Below, one piece after another: positions 23,086 through 31,483 of a stretch of DNA of 64,000 nt (the stretch's first letter is position 1; every line of letters begins with the position of its first letter). Source of the DNA: Citrobacter amalonaticus (GTDB taxonomy: Bacteria; Pseudomonadota; Gammaproteobacteria; Enterobacterales; Enterobacteriaceae); the NCBI RefSeq assembly GCF_018323885.1, contig NZ_AP024585.1, positions 1,302,001 through 1,366,000 on the forward strand, given 5' to 3'. Position numbers and translations under genes: made by a program. The notes under the pieces are model-generated. The model was not told where the DNA came from and made no database searches. It was given only the letters and a program-made list of their open reading frames with translations.

Positions 23086-23799
23086 TTAATGTTCCAGTGC
23101 GATGGCGCAGACATGTTCGAGGGTGGAAAGGTTGTTGTAAAGTTCCGGTAAGGTCATTTTTTTTCTAATCACGACTTTAAGATTAACCTCTATTTTCCCC
23201 TTTTTGACATCGCGGATGGTGATAGCTTCAATAATGTTTTTTTGCTGATTAATACTTTCCACCAGCGTTTGTAGCCCTGATTTTTCGTCAAGAATAATGC
23301 GAATCTTAACTTTACCGGGCAATTGATTTTTAGTTTGTAAAAAGATGACAAAATAGCTGAGCTTTATGGCCAGCAGGAACAAGCCTGTGGCAAGAAGCGC
23401 ATGCATATAAAAACCGGCGCCACTGGTAATTCCCACTCCCGCAGAAGCCCATACAATGGCTGCGGTTGTCAGCCCGGAGATGGCGTCGTCATGGCGATGA
23501 AGGATAACACCTGCACCGAGAAAGCCTACGCCGCTGATAATTTGTGCGGCCAGGCGCATCGGATCGCTACGTATATTCATCGAGATTTCCGCGTAATACT
23601 CTGCTGACTGAATAGAGACGATGGTCAGAACGCAACTGGCGACGGAAATAATGACGCACGTTTTAAATCCGACAGGCTTTCCTTTCGATTCCCTTTCAAG
23701 ACCGATGATCCCGCCGAGGATAAAAGCGACGCAAATTTTGCCCAGCGTAATTAACAGAGATTCTCCTTCACCGAATAAGAGGAAGGATAACGTATTCAT
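23086..23799 (-). CDS. MgtC/SapB-family inner membrane protein
   Basis: A 237-residue protein with about five hydrophobic helices followed by a soluble C-terminal domain. Landmarks of the MgtC/SapB family are GGIIGLERESKGKPVG and the SGVGFLGAGVILH segment near residue 95. The C-terminal 85 residues resemble the ACT-like domain of MgtC relatives. Salmonella MgtC inhibits F-ATPase and supports growth in low magnesium, but not every family member does so. A strong ribosome site (GGAGGAAAT) precedes the start. The base composition is richer in A/T than neighbouring copA. It lies 62 bases after the nucleoside hydrolase. This gene is not at this position in E. coli K-12. Confidence 0.85.
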   Translation of the reverse strand: MNTLSFLLFGEGESLLITLGKICVAFILGGIIGLERESKGKPVGFKTCVIISVASCVLTIVSIQSAEYYAEISMNIRSDPMRLAAQIISGVGFLGAGVILHRHDDAISGLTTAAIVWASAGVGITSGAGFYMHALLATGLFLLAIKLSYFVIFLQTKNQLPGKVKIRIILDEKSGLQTLVESINQQKNIIEAITIRDVKKGKIEVNLKVVIRKKMTLPELYNNLSTLEHVCAIALEH

Positions 23800-23831
23800 A
23801 TTTCCTCCGGAAAACTCACCTCAAACAGCGT

Positions 23832-23848
23832 AAAAAAGGTCTCCTTTT
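23832..23848 (-). terminator. Short hairpin with T-run between nucleoside hydrolase and mgtC-like gene
   Basis: On the minus strand AAAAGG (23848-23843) pairs with CCTTTT (23839-23834) across a three-base loop, and further T residues follow. It is a small candidate terminator that could partly uncouple the mgtC-like gene from the nucleoside operon. Confidence 0.4.
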
Positions 23849-23861
23849 CTGACCCGTAACG

Positions 23862-24845
23862 CTAGGCGCGGTAGGTATGGATATAGTGCTCAATCAGCGA
23901 AAGAAGTCGCCGGTTATCAATGCTCTGCAGAATTTTTACCCGCGCACCTTTTGGTTCAGGGATCCCTACATTGAGACGCAACGTGTCACGTCCATAGCGA
24001 CAGGTCATACCGCGCGTGATGCCTTCCAGAGAGACATCCAGGTAATCTTCCTCCATTGTTGCCAGAGAGGGATCCAGTAACCAGGCAACGGTTAACGCAT
24101 CATGGATCCAACATCCGGGCAGATGGCGGGTTTGCATAGAGTAGGTGATCCACGGACGAATGGTTTGCGCCAGATAACGGCTAAGCCCGTTTTCTGTTTT
24201 TGCCAGACGATCCAAATCGGCGTGAAGCATTTGAGTTTTCGTTGTCACATCCATCGGGACCAGCGTGACGGGCGCGCCGCTGGTAAGCACCGCATGAGCC
24301 GCCTCAGGATCCAGACCAAAATTGGTATCTTTCAGGTAGCCCGGCACATTGAATACGCCGCCCATAACAACGATATTTTTGACCGCGTGAACAATCTGCG
24401 GGTAAAGCTGCAGGGCAATGGCCACATTGGTGAGGGGACCGGTAGCAACCAACGTGATTTCACCAGGGTTATTACAGATGAGTTCACCTATCGCCTCGGG
24501 TGCATGGGGGGGCACCTGCTGGCACAATGCCGGGGCAGGAACTTCCGACCAGAGTTGCCGTAAGCCAAACTGATCGACACCCTGATCCAGTTTTTCACGC
24601 CAGGGAAGCGGATCTTCCCGGAGCGCACGCGAGGCTCCACGGTAAACAGAAACGGGAATAGCCAATTGCGCAATGAGATCTTTAGCGACGGCATATCCCA
24701 CATCTGCTGGCGTATTTCCTGCGACAGTAGTGATCATCTCCAGAGTGATTTGCGGAGCGGCAATCGCCAGCGCTAGCGCCAGGCCGTCATCAATATTCGC
24801 GCCGGGAATGCCATTGCCTGGATCGCAGTCAATTATGATACGCAT
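23862..24845 (-). CDS. Nucleoside hydrolase (IUNH family)
   Basis: Predicted N-ribohydrolase that splits nucleosides into ribose and free base. The start MRIIIDCDPGNGIPGAN at 24845 gives 327 residues. The longer frame into the repressor gene is rejected. The calcium-binding N-terminal motif is present in an expanded form: DCDPG, then NGIPGANI, then DDGLALAL. The conserved C-terminal HDA is found in LPGCWIHDALTVAWL. The core VATGPLTNVAIAL is standard. It lies 10 bases after the LacI-type repressor and is the last gene of the MFS-repressor-hydrolase operon. Which bases it prefers cannot be told from sequence alone. Confidence 0.88.
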   Translation of the reverse strand: MRIIIDCDPGNGIPGANIDDGLALALAIAAPQITLEMITTVAGNTPADVGYAVAKDLIAQLAIPVSVYRGASRALREDPLPWREKLDQGVDQFGLRQLWSEVPAPALCQQVPPHAPEAIGELICNNPGEITLVATGPLTNVAIALQLYPQIVHAVKNIVVMGGVFNVPGYLKDTNFGLDPEAAHAVLTSGAPVTLVPMDVTTKTQMLHADLDRLAKTENGLSRYLAQTIRPWITYSMQTRHLPGCWIHDALTVAWLLDPSLATMEEDYLDVSLEGITRGMTCRYGRDTLRLNVGIPEPKGARVKILQSIDNRRLLSLIEHYIHTYRA

Positions 24846-24855
24846 CGATGTATTT

Positions 24856-25887
24856 TCACGTTGTCTCGGGTTGTACTTCATGTCCCTGGCAGCCACACGA
24901 TTCTCCTGTTCGTAAATAAAACTCAAATTCAACGCGGCGAACCTCTCCATCCCAATTTTTCAGCATGTCAATTGCCGCACGGGCCATCTTATCGACCGGT
25001 TGCAGAACGGCGGTCAAAGAAGGGACGTTGTAAGCCGATTCATGTGTTGCGTTAAAACAGACCAGTGCAACATCTTCAGGGACGCGCAGCCCATGTTCCG
25101 CCAGGGCGCGTAAGCAACCCAGTGCCTGCTGTTCATTCGTCGCGAACAACGCGCGCGGTGGCTGGCGTTGCAGCATACGTTTTGTCGCCTCGTAACCTCC
25201 GGCGCGGGTATAGTTGGTCGAAAAAATCCATGAAGGATTGACCATTAGCGATGAGGCTTCCAGCGCCTGCTGCCAGCCCCGGATACGATCCTGAGTATTC
25301 AGCATTTCACGCGGGCCACAGATGATGCCGATGTCGCGGTATCCGTGATCAATCAGATGTTGGGTTACCTGCATCGCCGCCTGTTGTTCATCAACCTGGA
25401 TAACGCTGACGTTAAGTCCAGGATCCACGCGATCGAGCATAACGCAGGGCGTACCGCTCTCCTGAATCAAATTGATATAAGGATGGCGATCCACACTGGT
25501 GTAGATCAGCCCGTCAACCTGGCGGTGCAACATATTATTAATCAGTTCACGTTCACGGCAGCTACTGTCGCCCGCATCACCCAGCAGGAGTACTTTGCCA
25601 TCAGTAAATGCTTCGTGTTGCAGAGCATGAGCCATAGAGGCGATAAACGGGTTCGAGATGTCCGGTGCAACAAGCCCATATGTTTGTGTACTCCCTGAAG
25701 CCAGCGCACGCGCGATGCCATTGGGTCGATAGCCGGTTTTCTTAATGGCCTGTAGTACACGTTGCCGGGTCGCTTCGGCAACGGGACGTGGACCATTATT
25801 AATAACGTAACTAACGACAGCGACGGACGTTCCCGCTTCTTTTGCCACGTCAGAACGTGTTACGCGTTGCGAATGTGATTGAGTCAC
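24856..25887 (-). CDS. LacI-family transcriptional repressor
   Basis: A 343-residue LacI/GalR regulator. The N-terminal helix-turn-helix is RSDVAKEAGTSVAVVSYVINN (about residues 11-31), followed by the hinge helix PNGIARALASG. A periplasmic-binding-protein-like sugar or nucleoside domain makes up the rest. The gene is between the MFS transporter (104 bases upstream) and the nucleoside hydrolase (10 bases downstream). It probably represses the operon through the two palindromic sites ahead of the transporter gene. The inducer is likely a nucleoside or purine by context (inference). Confidence 0.9.
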   Translation of the reverse strand: MTQSHSQRVTRSDVAKEAGTSVAVVSYVINNGPRPVAEATRQRVLQAIKKTGYRPNGIARALASGSTQTYGLVAPDISNPFIASMAHALQHEAFTDGKVLLLGDAGDSSCRERELINNMLHRQVDGLIYTSVDRHPYINLIQESGTPCVMLDRVDPGLNVSVIQVDEQQAAMQVTQHLIDHGYRDIGIICGPREMLNTQDRIRGWQQALEASSLMVNPSWIFSTNYTRAGGYEATKRMLQRQPPRALFATNEQQALGCLRALAEHGLRVPEDVALVCFNATHESAYNVPSLTAVLQPVDKMARAAIDMLKNWDGEVRRVEFEFYLRTGESCGCQGHEVQPETT

Positions 25888-25991
25888 GAGGCACCTACCT
25901 GATTGCGTTCAGAGTGATTTTTTCCAGACAGCATAAGGCGTTATGACCCAAAAATCTTTGGTAAAGAACGCGCATCTCACGTTCTCTGGCC

Positions 25992-27386
25992 TCAAATTGC
26001 ATCCTCGGGTAAGTTAAGATCCCGTCCACGGGTTTCTGGTGCAAAGAACGTGGTTACCAGTCCAATTGTGGCCATCAGAGCGAAATAGAGAGCGATTGGC
26101 CACCAGTGCCCATAAAACGAGAGCAATGCAGAGGCGATAAGTGGCGCTGTCCCGCCAGACATAATCGAACCGAGCTCTTTTGCAAATGCCATTTTGGTAT
26201 AACGATTCTTGACACCGAAAAGCTCAACGCCCCATGCAGCCTGAACACCAAAAATACCCAGTGACGCGATTCCCATCCCGGTAATGATCGTTGGGATGAC
26301 AATCCATGGCTCACGAGAATCCAGCAGCATGAATGCCGGAAAAGCATACAGGATCAGTAACAAGCAGAACCAACGATAGACGATCCGTCTGCCGAATCGA
26401 TCGGAAAGCCAGCCCGCCAGAGGAATAATGGCAAATCCCAGAACCGATGCGATAAACACCGCCACGGTCGGCACTGATTTATCCACCATCAGCACTTTAG
26501 CGACATAACCAATGATAAATCCCTGTGCCAGATAGGAGGGGCCATTCTCGCCAATGCGTAAGCCGACCATGGTCCAGAACGCACGGGTTCGTTTCCAGAA
26601 GCTACGTGTATCATGCTGTTGCTGCGCTTTTCCCTCGCGAAGAACTTTTTCTCGCTCGGCCTGCAGGAGGGCCTTTTGACGTTCAAAAACGGGCGTTTCA
26701 CGCATATGGCGACGAATGAATAACGCAGCAGCGGCGATAAGAATGCTGCAAAGAAAAGGAATACGCCATCCCCAGCTTAATAAGTCATCTTTGTCCATTT
26801 GCAGGACGATTAGCCAAACCAACGAAGCCAGTAATGTTCCGCTGTTTGAGCCCAGCGCGATAATCGAGGAAACCAGCCCACGGCGTTTAACGGGAGCATA
26901 TTCACCGAGCATCACGGTACCGCCTGAAAGTTCCGCTCCGGCCCCCAGGCCCTGAGAAAATCGAAGGATAACCAGGCATACCGGCGCCCAGACGCCTATC
27001 TGGGCGTAGCTGGGGATTAAACCTATTAGCATGGTCGACATGCCCATCAATCCAATCGTGATAACCATGACAATCTTCCGGCCATGTTTATCGCCTATCC
27101 AGCCAAACAGAAGCGCACCGATGGGGCGAGCAATAAACCCAACGGAATAGGCGGCAAAGCTGGAAAGTAACGCCATGACAGGTGTCGCTTCCGGAAAAAA
27201 GACATCGCCAAAGATAATACCTGCGGCAAGACCGTACAGGGCAAAATCGGCATACTCCATCGTGGTGCCTAACCAGCAGGAAAATGTCGCTCGCCAAAAT
27301 TCGCGGCGTCCTTCGGGGGTTTCCAGCCGCTCCTGAGCGGCTTGTTGGTTATCCGTCAGGGGAACAGAGGATGAATGCGTGTTCAT
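25992..27386 (-). CDS. MFS transporter, metabolite:H+ symporter (MHS) family
   Basis: A 464-residue inner-membrane symporter with twelve predicted helices. MHS-type signatures are visible: GWIGDKHGRKIVMV between helices 2 and 3, RFSQGLGAGAELSGGTVMLGEYAP, and GWLSDRFGRRIVYRW between helices 8 and 9. Relatives include ProP, ShiA and citrate or alpha-ketoglutarate carriers. Its placement with a nucleoside hydrolase suggests uptake of a nucleoside or related compound, which would be unusual for this family (inference). The ribosome site AAGGAG precedes the start. Two repressor-type palindromes and a TATAAT box lie upstream. Confidence 0.9.
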   Translation of the reverse strand: MNTHSSSVPLTDNQQAAQERLETPEGRREFWRATFSCWLGTTMEYADFALYGLAAGIIFGDVFFPEATPVMALLSSFAAYSVGFIARPIGALLFGWIGDKHGRKIVMVITIGLMGMSTMLIGLIPSYAQIGVWAPVCLVILRFSQGLGAGAELSGGTVMLGEYAPVKRRGLVSSIIALGSNSGTLLASLVWLIVLQMDKDDLLSWGWRIPFLCSILIAAAALFIRRHMRETPVFERQKALLQAEREKVLREGKAQQQHDTRSFWKRTRAFWTMVGLRIGENGPSYLAQGFIIGYVAKVLMVDKSVPTVAVFIASVLGFAIIPLAGWLSDRFGRRIVYRWFCLLLILYAFPAFMLLDSREPWIVIPTIITGMGIASLGIFGVQAAWGVELFGVKNRYTKMAFAKELGSIMSGGTAPLIASALLSFYGHWWPIALYFALMATIGLVTTFFAPETRGRDLNLPEDAI

Positions 27387-27441
27387 AAGAACTCCTTGAA
27401 GTTATCTGTCGACATACGTCGCAGGCTTGTGCTCTTCACGT

Positions 27442-27455
27442 TCTACTCGCGTAGA
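27442..27455. promoter_or_regulatory. Palindromic operator O1 of the MFS-LacI-nucleoside hydrolase operon
   Basis: TCTACTCGCGTAGA is a 14-bp palindrome, imperfect only at the two positions flanking the CG centre, and it has the central CG typical of LacI-family operators. It lies just downstream of the TATAAT box (27457-27462 read on the minus strand), over the expected transcription start. Confidence 0.75.
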
Positions 27456-27456
27456 T

Positions 27457-27462
27457 ATTATA
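27457..27462 (-). promoter_or_regulatory. -10 element of the nucleoside operon promoter
   Basis: A perfect TATAAT is read on the minus strand between the two operators. The -35 region is poor (GATTTA at a 17-base spacing), so an activator may be needed. A CRP-like sequence TGCGA-N6-TCACT at 27522-27537 is a weak candidate. Confidence 0.6.
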
Positions 27463-27483
27463 TTTTTACCGGAGATTAATAAA

Positions 27484-27497
27484 TCTACCCGCGTAGA
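27484..27497. promoter_or_regulatory. Palindromic operator O2 of the MFS-LacI-nucleoside hydrolase operon
   Basis: TCTACCCGCGTAGA shares all but one base with O1. Its centre is exactly 42 bp from that of O1, four helical turns, so two dimers would sit on the same DNA face. It overlaps the -35 region. Confidence 0.75.
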
Positions 27498-27761
27498 ATG
27501 ATCAAGTAAAAGAGTTAAAATTGCGAAAGCGATCACTTATAACAGGCAATTGTTACAGAAAAAGGTACGCCTGCTTCGATGTTCTTCACTGTTTATGAAG
27601 TACGAACGTTCGACGGTTCCGGAAATGTGAAAGTGGCAGTGGTAACGCCCGCGACCTGTGAAGTGACAGGAGGTTACTGGCATCTATAGGATGGGGTGTG
27701 TGGTGTCAGCCACAAGTACGTTATAATGACACCATGCCACAGCTTAAGGTGCGGAGGACGT

Positions 27762-28172
27762 GTGAATATCAGCGATGTAGCAAAAAAAACCGGTTTAACC
27801 AGTAAAGCGATCCGCTTTTATGAAGAAAAAGGGCTGGTCACGCCGCCGCTGCGTGGTGAAAACGGTTATCGCACCTACGGGCAACAGCATCTCAATGAAC
27901 TGACGCTGCTGCGCCAGGCGCGCCAGGTCGGATTCAACCTTGAAGAGTGCGGTGAACTGGTGAATCTGTTCAACGATCCGGGGCGTCACAGCGCGGATGT
28001 CAAAAAGCGGACGCTGGAGAAAGTGGCTGAAATTGAGCGCCATATCAGCGAATTACAGTCAATGCGCGTACAGTTGCTGGCGCTGGCGGAGTCGTGTCCG
28101 GGCGATGACAGCGCGGAATGCCCTATTATTGATAACCTTTCTGGCTGTTGCCACCACAAGGCGCAGGCTTAA
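27762..28172 (+). CDS. cueR: CueR, copper-responsive MerR-family regulator
   Basis: Cu(I) sensor that activates copA and cueO. The GTG at 27762, preceded by GGAGGA, gives 136 residues beginning [20 protein letters not shown], matching E. coli CueR (135). A longer upstream ATG frame is rejected. The metal-binding cysteines C112 and C120 are conserved, as are the terminal SGCCHH residues. Its target operator in front of copA is present about 4.7 kb away. The 3' end overlaps the convergent DUF3142 gene by four bases. Confidence 0.96.
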   Translation: MNISDVAKKTGLTSKAIRFYEEKGLVTPPLRGENGYRTYGQQHLNELTLLRQARQVGFNLEECGELVNLFNDPGRHSADVKKRTLEKVAEIERHISELQSMRVQLLALAESCPGDDSAECPIIDNLSGCCHHKAQA

Positions 28173-28885
28173 CGCGCGTCGGGATTAAGCATAAAGACCA
28201 CCGTACCGCGATACCACGGGGATGTGCGTAACTGCGCTTCCGCCTGGCTGTCCCGCTTACCGTGCTGTACCAGACCAAGCTTAAAGGGAATTCGCAGGCG
28301 GGAGAGGGCGGGCAGGTAGTCCTGATAATTCGTCACCGTGTGCCGTCCCTGATAGCTCTGCACTACCAGTTCATCGATTGGCAGCGCGTTCAGCGTTGCA
28401 ATGTCACCGGTTTTCGCCCAGTCCAGCAATCCGGTTACCCCAAGAGCAAAATCGGGTGGCAGTTGTTGGCGCAATACCCGCAGAAAGCGGGCATAGTCGG
28501 CGAGTTGATGCGTCGCGGCGTCAAAATCGACCTGTAGCCCTACCACCTGATTTCCCTCCCCCTGCCAGCGCTGCATCAGCCGCACGATGCGTGCCGGAAT
28601 CGCGTCCGGAATGTCGAGCGTGGTAAAGCGCACGGTAAGCCAGATGGACGGAAACGTCAGGCGGCTGACGGGAAGCCCCAGACGCTGAAACTCCGCGCCC
28701 TTTGCCCGCATCAATACTTCCCCCTGATGCAGATAGACCGTTTGGGCGCCTCTCAGTTCATCGCTGGCTTTCACCCCTGACCAGAGCCAGAAGGCGGGAT
28801 GTTCGCGGGCGATAACCGTCTCATCCGCCTGCGCCTGTCCCGCCAGTAGCGCGATTACCAGTAGTATTTGAGTTTTTGCGCCCAC
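28169..28885 (-). CDS. Secreted DUF3142-type protein
   Basis: A protein of about 238 residues with the DUF3142 pattern: [10 protein letters not shown] near the start, [22 protein letters not shown] in the middle, and a TIM-barrel-like order of strands that suggests a glycosidase relative. The start is uncertain. A GTG at 28885 gives a plausible Sec signal ending GQAQA, but no clear ribosome site is seen, so coupling to the upstream gene is likely. It overlaps the 3' end of that gene by 31 bases. The 3' end overlaps cueR by four bases. No function is established for the family. E. coli K-12 lacks this gene here. Confidence 0.75.
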   Translation of the reverse strand: MGAKTQILLVIALLAGQAQADETVIAREHPAFWLWSGVKASDELRGAQTVYLHQGEVLMRAKGAEFQRLGLPVSRLTFPSIWLTVRFTTLDIPDAIPARIVRLMQRWQGEGNQVVGLQVDFDAATHQLADYARFLRVLRQQLPPDFALGVTGLLDWAKTGDIATLNALPIDELVVQSYQGRHTVTNYQDYLPALSRLRIPFKLGLVQHGKRDSQAEAQLRTSPWYRGTVVFMLNPDAR

Positions 28886-31005
28886 GGACTGCCCGGATAC
28901 TGGGTTTTCAACTGCGTGAACCAGCCTTTGCGCTGCTGTTTGTCCACCTCTGCTCCGCCACACTCATTCGTGCCGGACGGGGCGTAACACATGATGGCGC
29001 GATACAGTGCGTAACTTCTGTCTTCGTGCTCGGCTTTTGGCGAGGTGATGACCTGCTGGTAGTAACTCTGGCGATCATACTGCCCAACCGGACGCTTGCG
29101 GTCGATAGCGGTCTCCAGCACGCCATTCCCTGTGCTGTCTTTCCACAAATCGACATGGGTTTGTGACGTGCGGAAGAACTCACCCAGACAGTTCAGCGCA
29201 TGGGCATCATCGGGATTTTTGCTCAGCGTGCCGACGGTCTCATTGAGGCTGCGGCACACGTAACCGATTTCAGCGGCGTCACCGTTCCAGTCAAACGTGC
29301 TCAGATTGACGTCGTCGAATGCTTCGCCGATCACCGGCTGTGTGATGGCGCTGGCGAGTTTGCGGTCCTGCAGCCAGTCGCTAAAGCGGTTTTCTGTGAG
29401 ATCGCGCACCAGCAGCGTATGCAGCGCGATAGTGCGTTCTTCGTTATTCGGTCCCTGGCTGACCTGCTGACGCAACTGTTCAGGCGTCGCCACGGTTTTC
29501 AGTACCCGGGAACGATAACGCAGGTTGGTGACCGCGCTGTCCGGGGCAAAAACCGCCTCCGTATCGCCACTGTACACCAGCGTGGCCGCCAGTTTTGCCT
29601 GCACATACTGCTGCTGTTCGTTATCCTGGCTCAGCTTCAGCAATGTCGACCAGAAATCACGCGCTTCTGACCACTGCTTTTGACCCATCAGCGCGTTACC
29701 GTAGAGAACCTGTTCGCTGAAAGCGAGGATATCGTGAGCCGGAAGTTGTTTCGCCGGGGTAACCGCCTGAAGAATCGCAGCATTGTTTTCTGTCGCCAGC
29801 CACAGGTTGAGTTGCAGATCGCGCCACAGCGGCAGTTTTCCGCTTTTTTCAAAAACCGGTTTGCTGGCATCCAGGTTAGCCTGCGTCAGGGTTGGCTTCT
29901 GGTCGCTGTTCAGACGAAGGGCGCGTAGCATCTCGGTATAGCTGACGAGAGGGGCGTCGGCGAACGCCTCCTGTACCGATTGATCGTAAAACTGCCTGCC
30001 ATAGACATTATCGTATTCAATCACCCGGTTTCGCAGTGTCTGCGCATCGGCGGCCTGCCGGAATGCCTGCTCATACAATCCTGCAAGCGACGCCCAGTCC
30101 TGCAAATACCAGTGGATGCGACGCAGCATGCCGTGTGCGGAATCGGCATAGCGGCCTTCAGGCCAGCGCTGAAGATAGGTCTGCGCCTCTTTTTTCGCGC
30201 GTAAGGCGTCTTCACGGTTTATTCGCGCGATATCAAAATCGCCATATTCGCCGACGCTGTTCTGGCTGCTTTTGTTCAGCGCTGTGCGCATCAGCATATA
30301 TTGCGCGGTTTCCGCCAGCCACGGGCGATGGCTCTTAAGCAGCGACGTGAAGACCTGCGCCGCGCTTTCGTATTCACCCGCGTAAAAATGGGCTGCGGCG
30401 ATCAGATAGGTTTTATACGCCAGGGCAGGTGAGTCCGCCGGGAGCGTAGTGAGAGAGGCCGTGATTTGCTCTGCGCTGGCCCCGGAATAGAGTCCAAGAC
30501 GTGCCTGCGCCAGCGCCTGTTTTTGTTCTGCTGTCAGCGTAGCATCGCTCAGTAGCGCGGCAAAAAACTGACTGACGCTGTCGGTATTATTGGAGACAAA
30601 ACGGTTTTCCTGCTCACCGTCGTGGTTGAATTCAACCGCCGCTACCTGCAGCGTTGCCATCTGCTGGGCGAGTGTATTGGGTGCATTCTGCGTTTGTGCA
30701 GGCAAGTCCGTGCGGACATCAGCGTCATCCCACTGCGGGTGATAAGCAAAATAGAAATCGCGTGAGCGGGTGATATCCGCAGGCATCGACTGAACGGGCA
30801 CAGCAAACGACTTTGCCTCACTCAGCAGGCGCAACAGGTTATCGCGTGAATCATTATCGGGCGTCAGAATAGGGGCGCCTTTTAGCAGACAGCGCGCGTC
30901 GCTCCAGGTGCAGTCTGCGATATCAAACGAGGCGAATGCCTGAGGGGCGGCGCTCGCCAGTAATGCACAAAAGCTAAATGCCAGAGGCGTCTTCCTGACC
31001 ATCAT
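28855..31005 (-). CDS. Secreted repeat-rich (TPR-like) protein of unknown function
   Basis: A 716-residue protein with a Sec signal ending APQAFA at about residue 25. The mature part begins with two cysteines (DCTWSDARC) that may form a disulfide. It then consists largely of helical pairs with TPR-like character, for example YLIAAAHFYAGEYESAAQVF and ARDFWSTLLKLSQDNEQQQY. The start at 31005 has AGGA five bases upstream; the adjacent ATG at 31002 is an alternative. No catalytic motif was recognised. It is upstream of, and overlaps, the DUF3142 gene, and lies 19 bases after ybbJ on the same strand. A periplasmic or envelope scaffold role is a guess. Confidence 0.8.
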   Translation of the reverse strand: MMVRKTPLAFSFCALLASAAPQAFASFDIADCTWSDARCLLKGAPILTPDNDSRDNLLRLLSEAKSFAVPVQSMPADITRSRDFYFAYHPQWDDADVRTDLPAQTQNAPNTLAQQMATLQVAAVEFNHDGEQENRFVSNNTDSVSQFFAALLSDATLTAEQKQALAQARLGLYSGASAEQITASLTTLPADSPALAYKTYLIAAAHFYAGEYESAAQVFTSLLKSHRPWLAETAQYMLMRTALNKSSQNSVGEYGDFDIARINREDALRAKKEAQTYLQRWPEGRYADSAHGMLRRIHWYLQDWASLAGLYEQAFRQAADAQTLRNRVIEYDNVYGRQFYDQSVQEAFADAPLVSYTEMLRALRLNSDQKPTLTQANLDASKPVFEKSGKLPLWRDLQLNLWLATENNAAILQAVTPAKQLPAHDILAFSEQVLYGNALMGQKQWSEARDFWSTLLKLSQDNEQQQYVQAKLAATLVYSGDTEAVFAPDSAVTNLRYRSRVLKTVATPEQLRQQVSQGPNNEERTIALHTLLVRDLTENRFSDWLQDRKLASAITQPVIGEAFDDVNLSTFDWNGDAAEIGYVCRSLNETVGTLSKNPDDAHALNCLGEFFRTSQTHVDLWKDSTGNGVLETAIDRKRPVGQYDRQSYYQQVITSPKAEHEDRSYALYRAIMCYAPSGTNECGGAEVDKQQRKGWFTQLKTQYPGSPWAQKLKYYW

Positions 31006-31024
31006 GCGATTCCTGTCATCGGTT

Positions 31025-31483
31025 TTATCGGGTAAGGGGTCTGATATAGAGCGTGATGCCTTCAACGGCAATCACTTCAACGTGCGTGCCGGCGGGCAGA
31101 TCGTCGCTGGCGTTGACCGGCCATGAACTGTCGCCAACACGCATGTGTCCACGACCATTGACCAGAGACGACTCCAGGACAAACCGACGGCCGACCAGTT
31201 GCTGGCCGCGCTGGTTGAGCTGACTGTCTACCGGTTTTTGTTCACGAACGCGTTTCGCCATCCACTTCCACCAGAACCAGGCGGCAAGCAGCGTTAAGAC
31301 GGCAAAGATAACACCCTGCCATTCCCAGTCGACGGGCAACAGCCAGACCAGAATGCCGGTAATGACCGCCGCGACGCCGCTCCACAACAGATAACCGTTG
31401 CCGCCCAACATCTCAGCGGCCAGAAGCAGACCGCCAAGGCTGAGCCAGAAAATATGGGGATGCCCCACAATCATCTCGATCAT
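31025..31483 (-). CDS. ybbJ: YbbJ, NfeD-like membrane protein
   Basis: A 152-residue NfeD-family protein with two or three N-terminal membrane helices and a C-terminal OB-fold domain ([20 protein letters not shown]). NfeD proteins pair with SPFH/stomatin proteins. Here the gene overlaps the qmcA stop by one base, confirming the pair. The start [14 protein letters not shown] agrees with E. coli YbbJ. The pair is thought to act in membrane organisation or quality control. Confidence 0.94.
   Translation of the reverse strand: MIEMIVGHPHIFWLSLGGLLLAAEMLGGNGYLLWSGVAAVITGILVWLLPVDWEWQGVIFAVLTLLAAWFWWKWMAKRVREQKPVDSQLNQRGQQLVGRRFVLESSLVNGRGHMRVGDSSWPVNASDDLPAGTHVEVIAVEGITLYIRPLTR

Larger units (their letters stand above)
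27387..27761. other. Intergenic region between the MFS gene and cueR
   Basis: A 375-base divergent region. Its left part holds the operators and -10 box of the MFS operon. At 27722-27727 there is a TATAAT on the plus strand, 35 bases before the cueR start, which is likely the cueR -10 element. No further gene was seen. Confidence 0.6.

Noticed and set aside
27522..27537. CRP-like site TGCGA-N6-TCACT upstream of the nucleoside operon
   Set aside because: Both half-sites deviate from consensus and the spacing to the predicted start (about 80 bases) is not a typical CRP position, so it is not listed as a feature.
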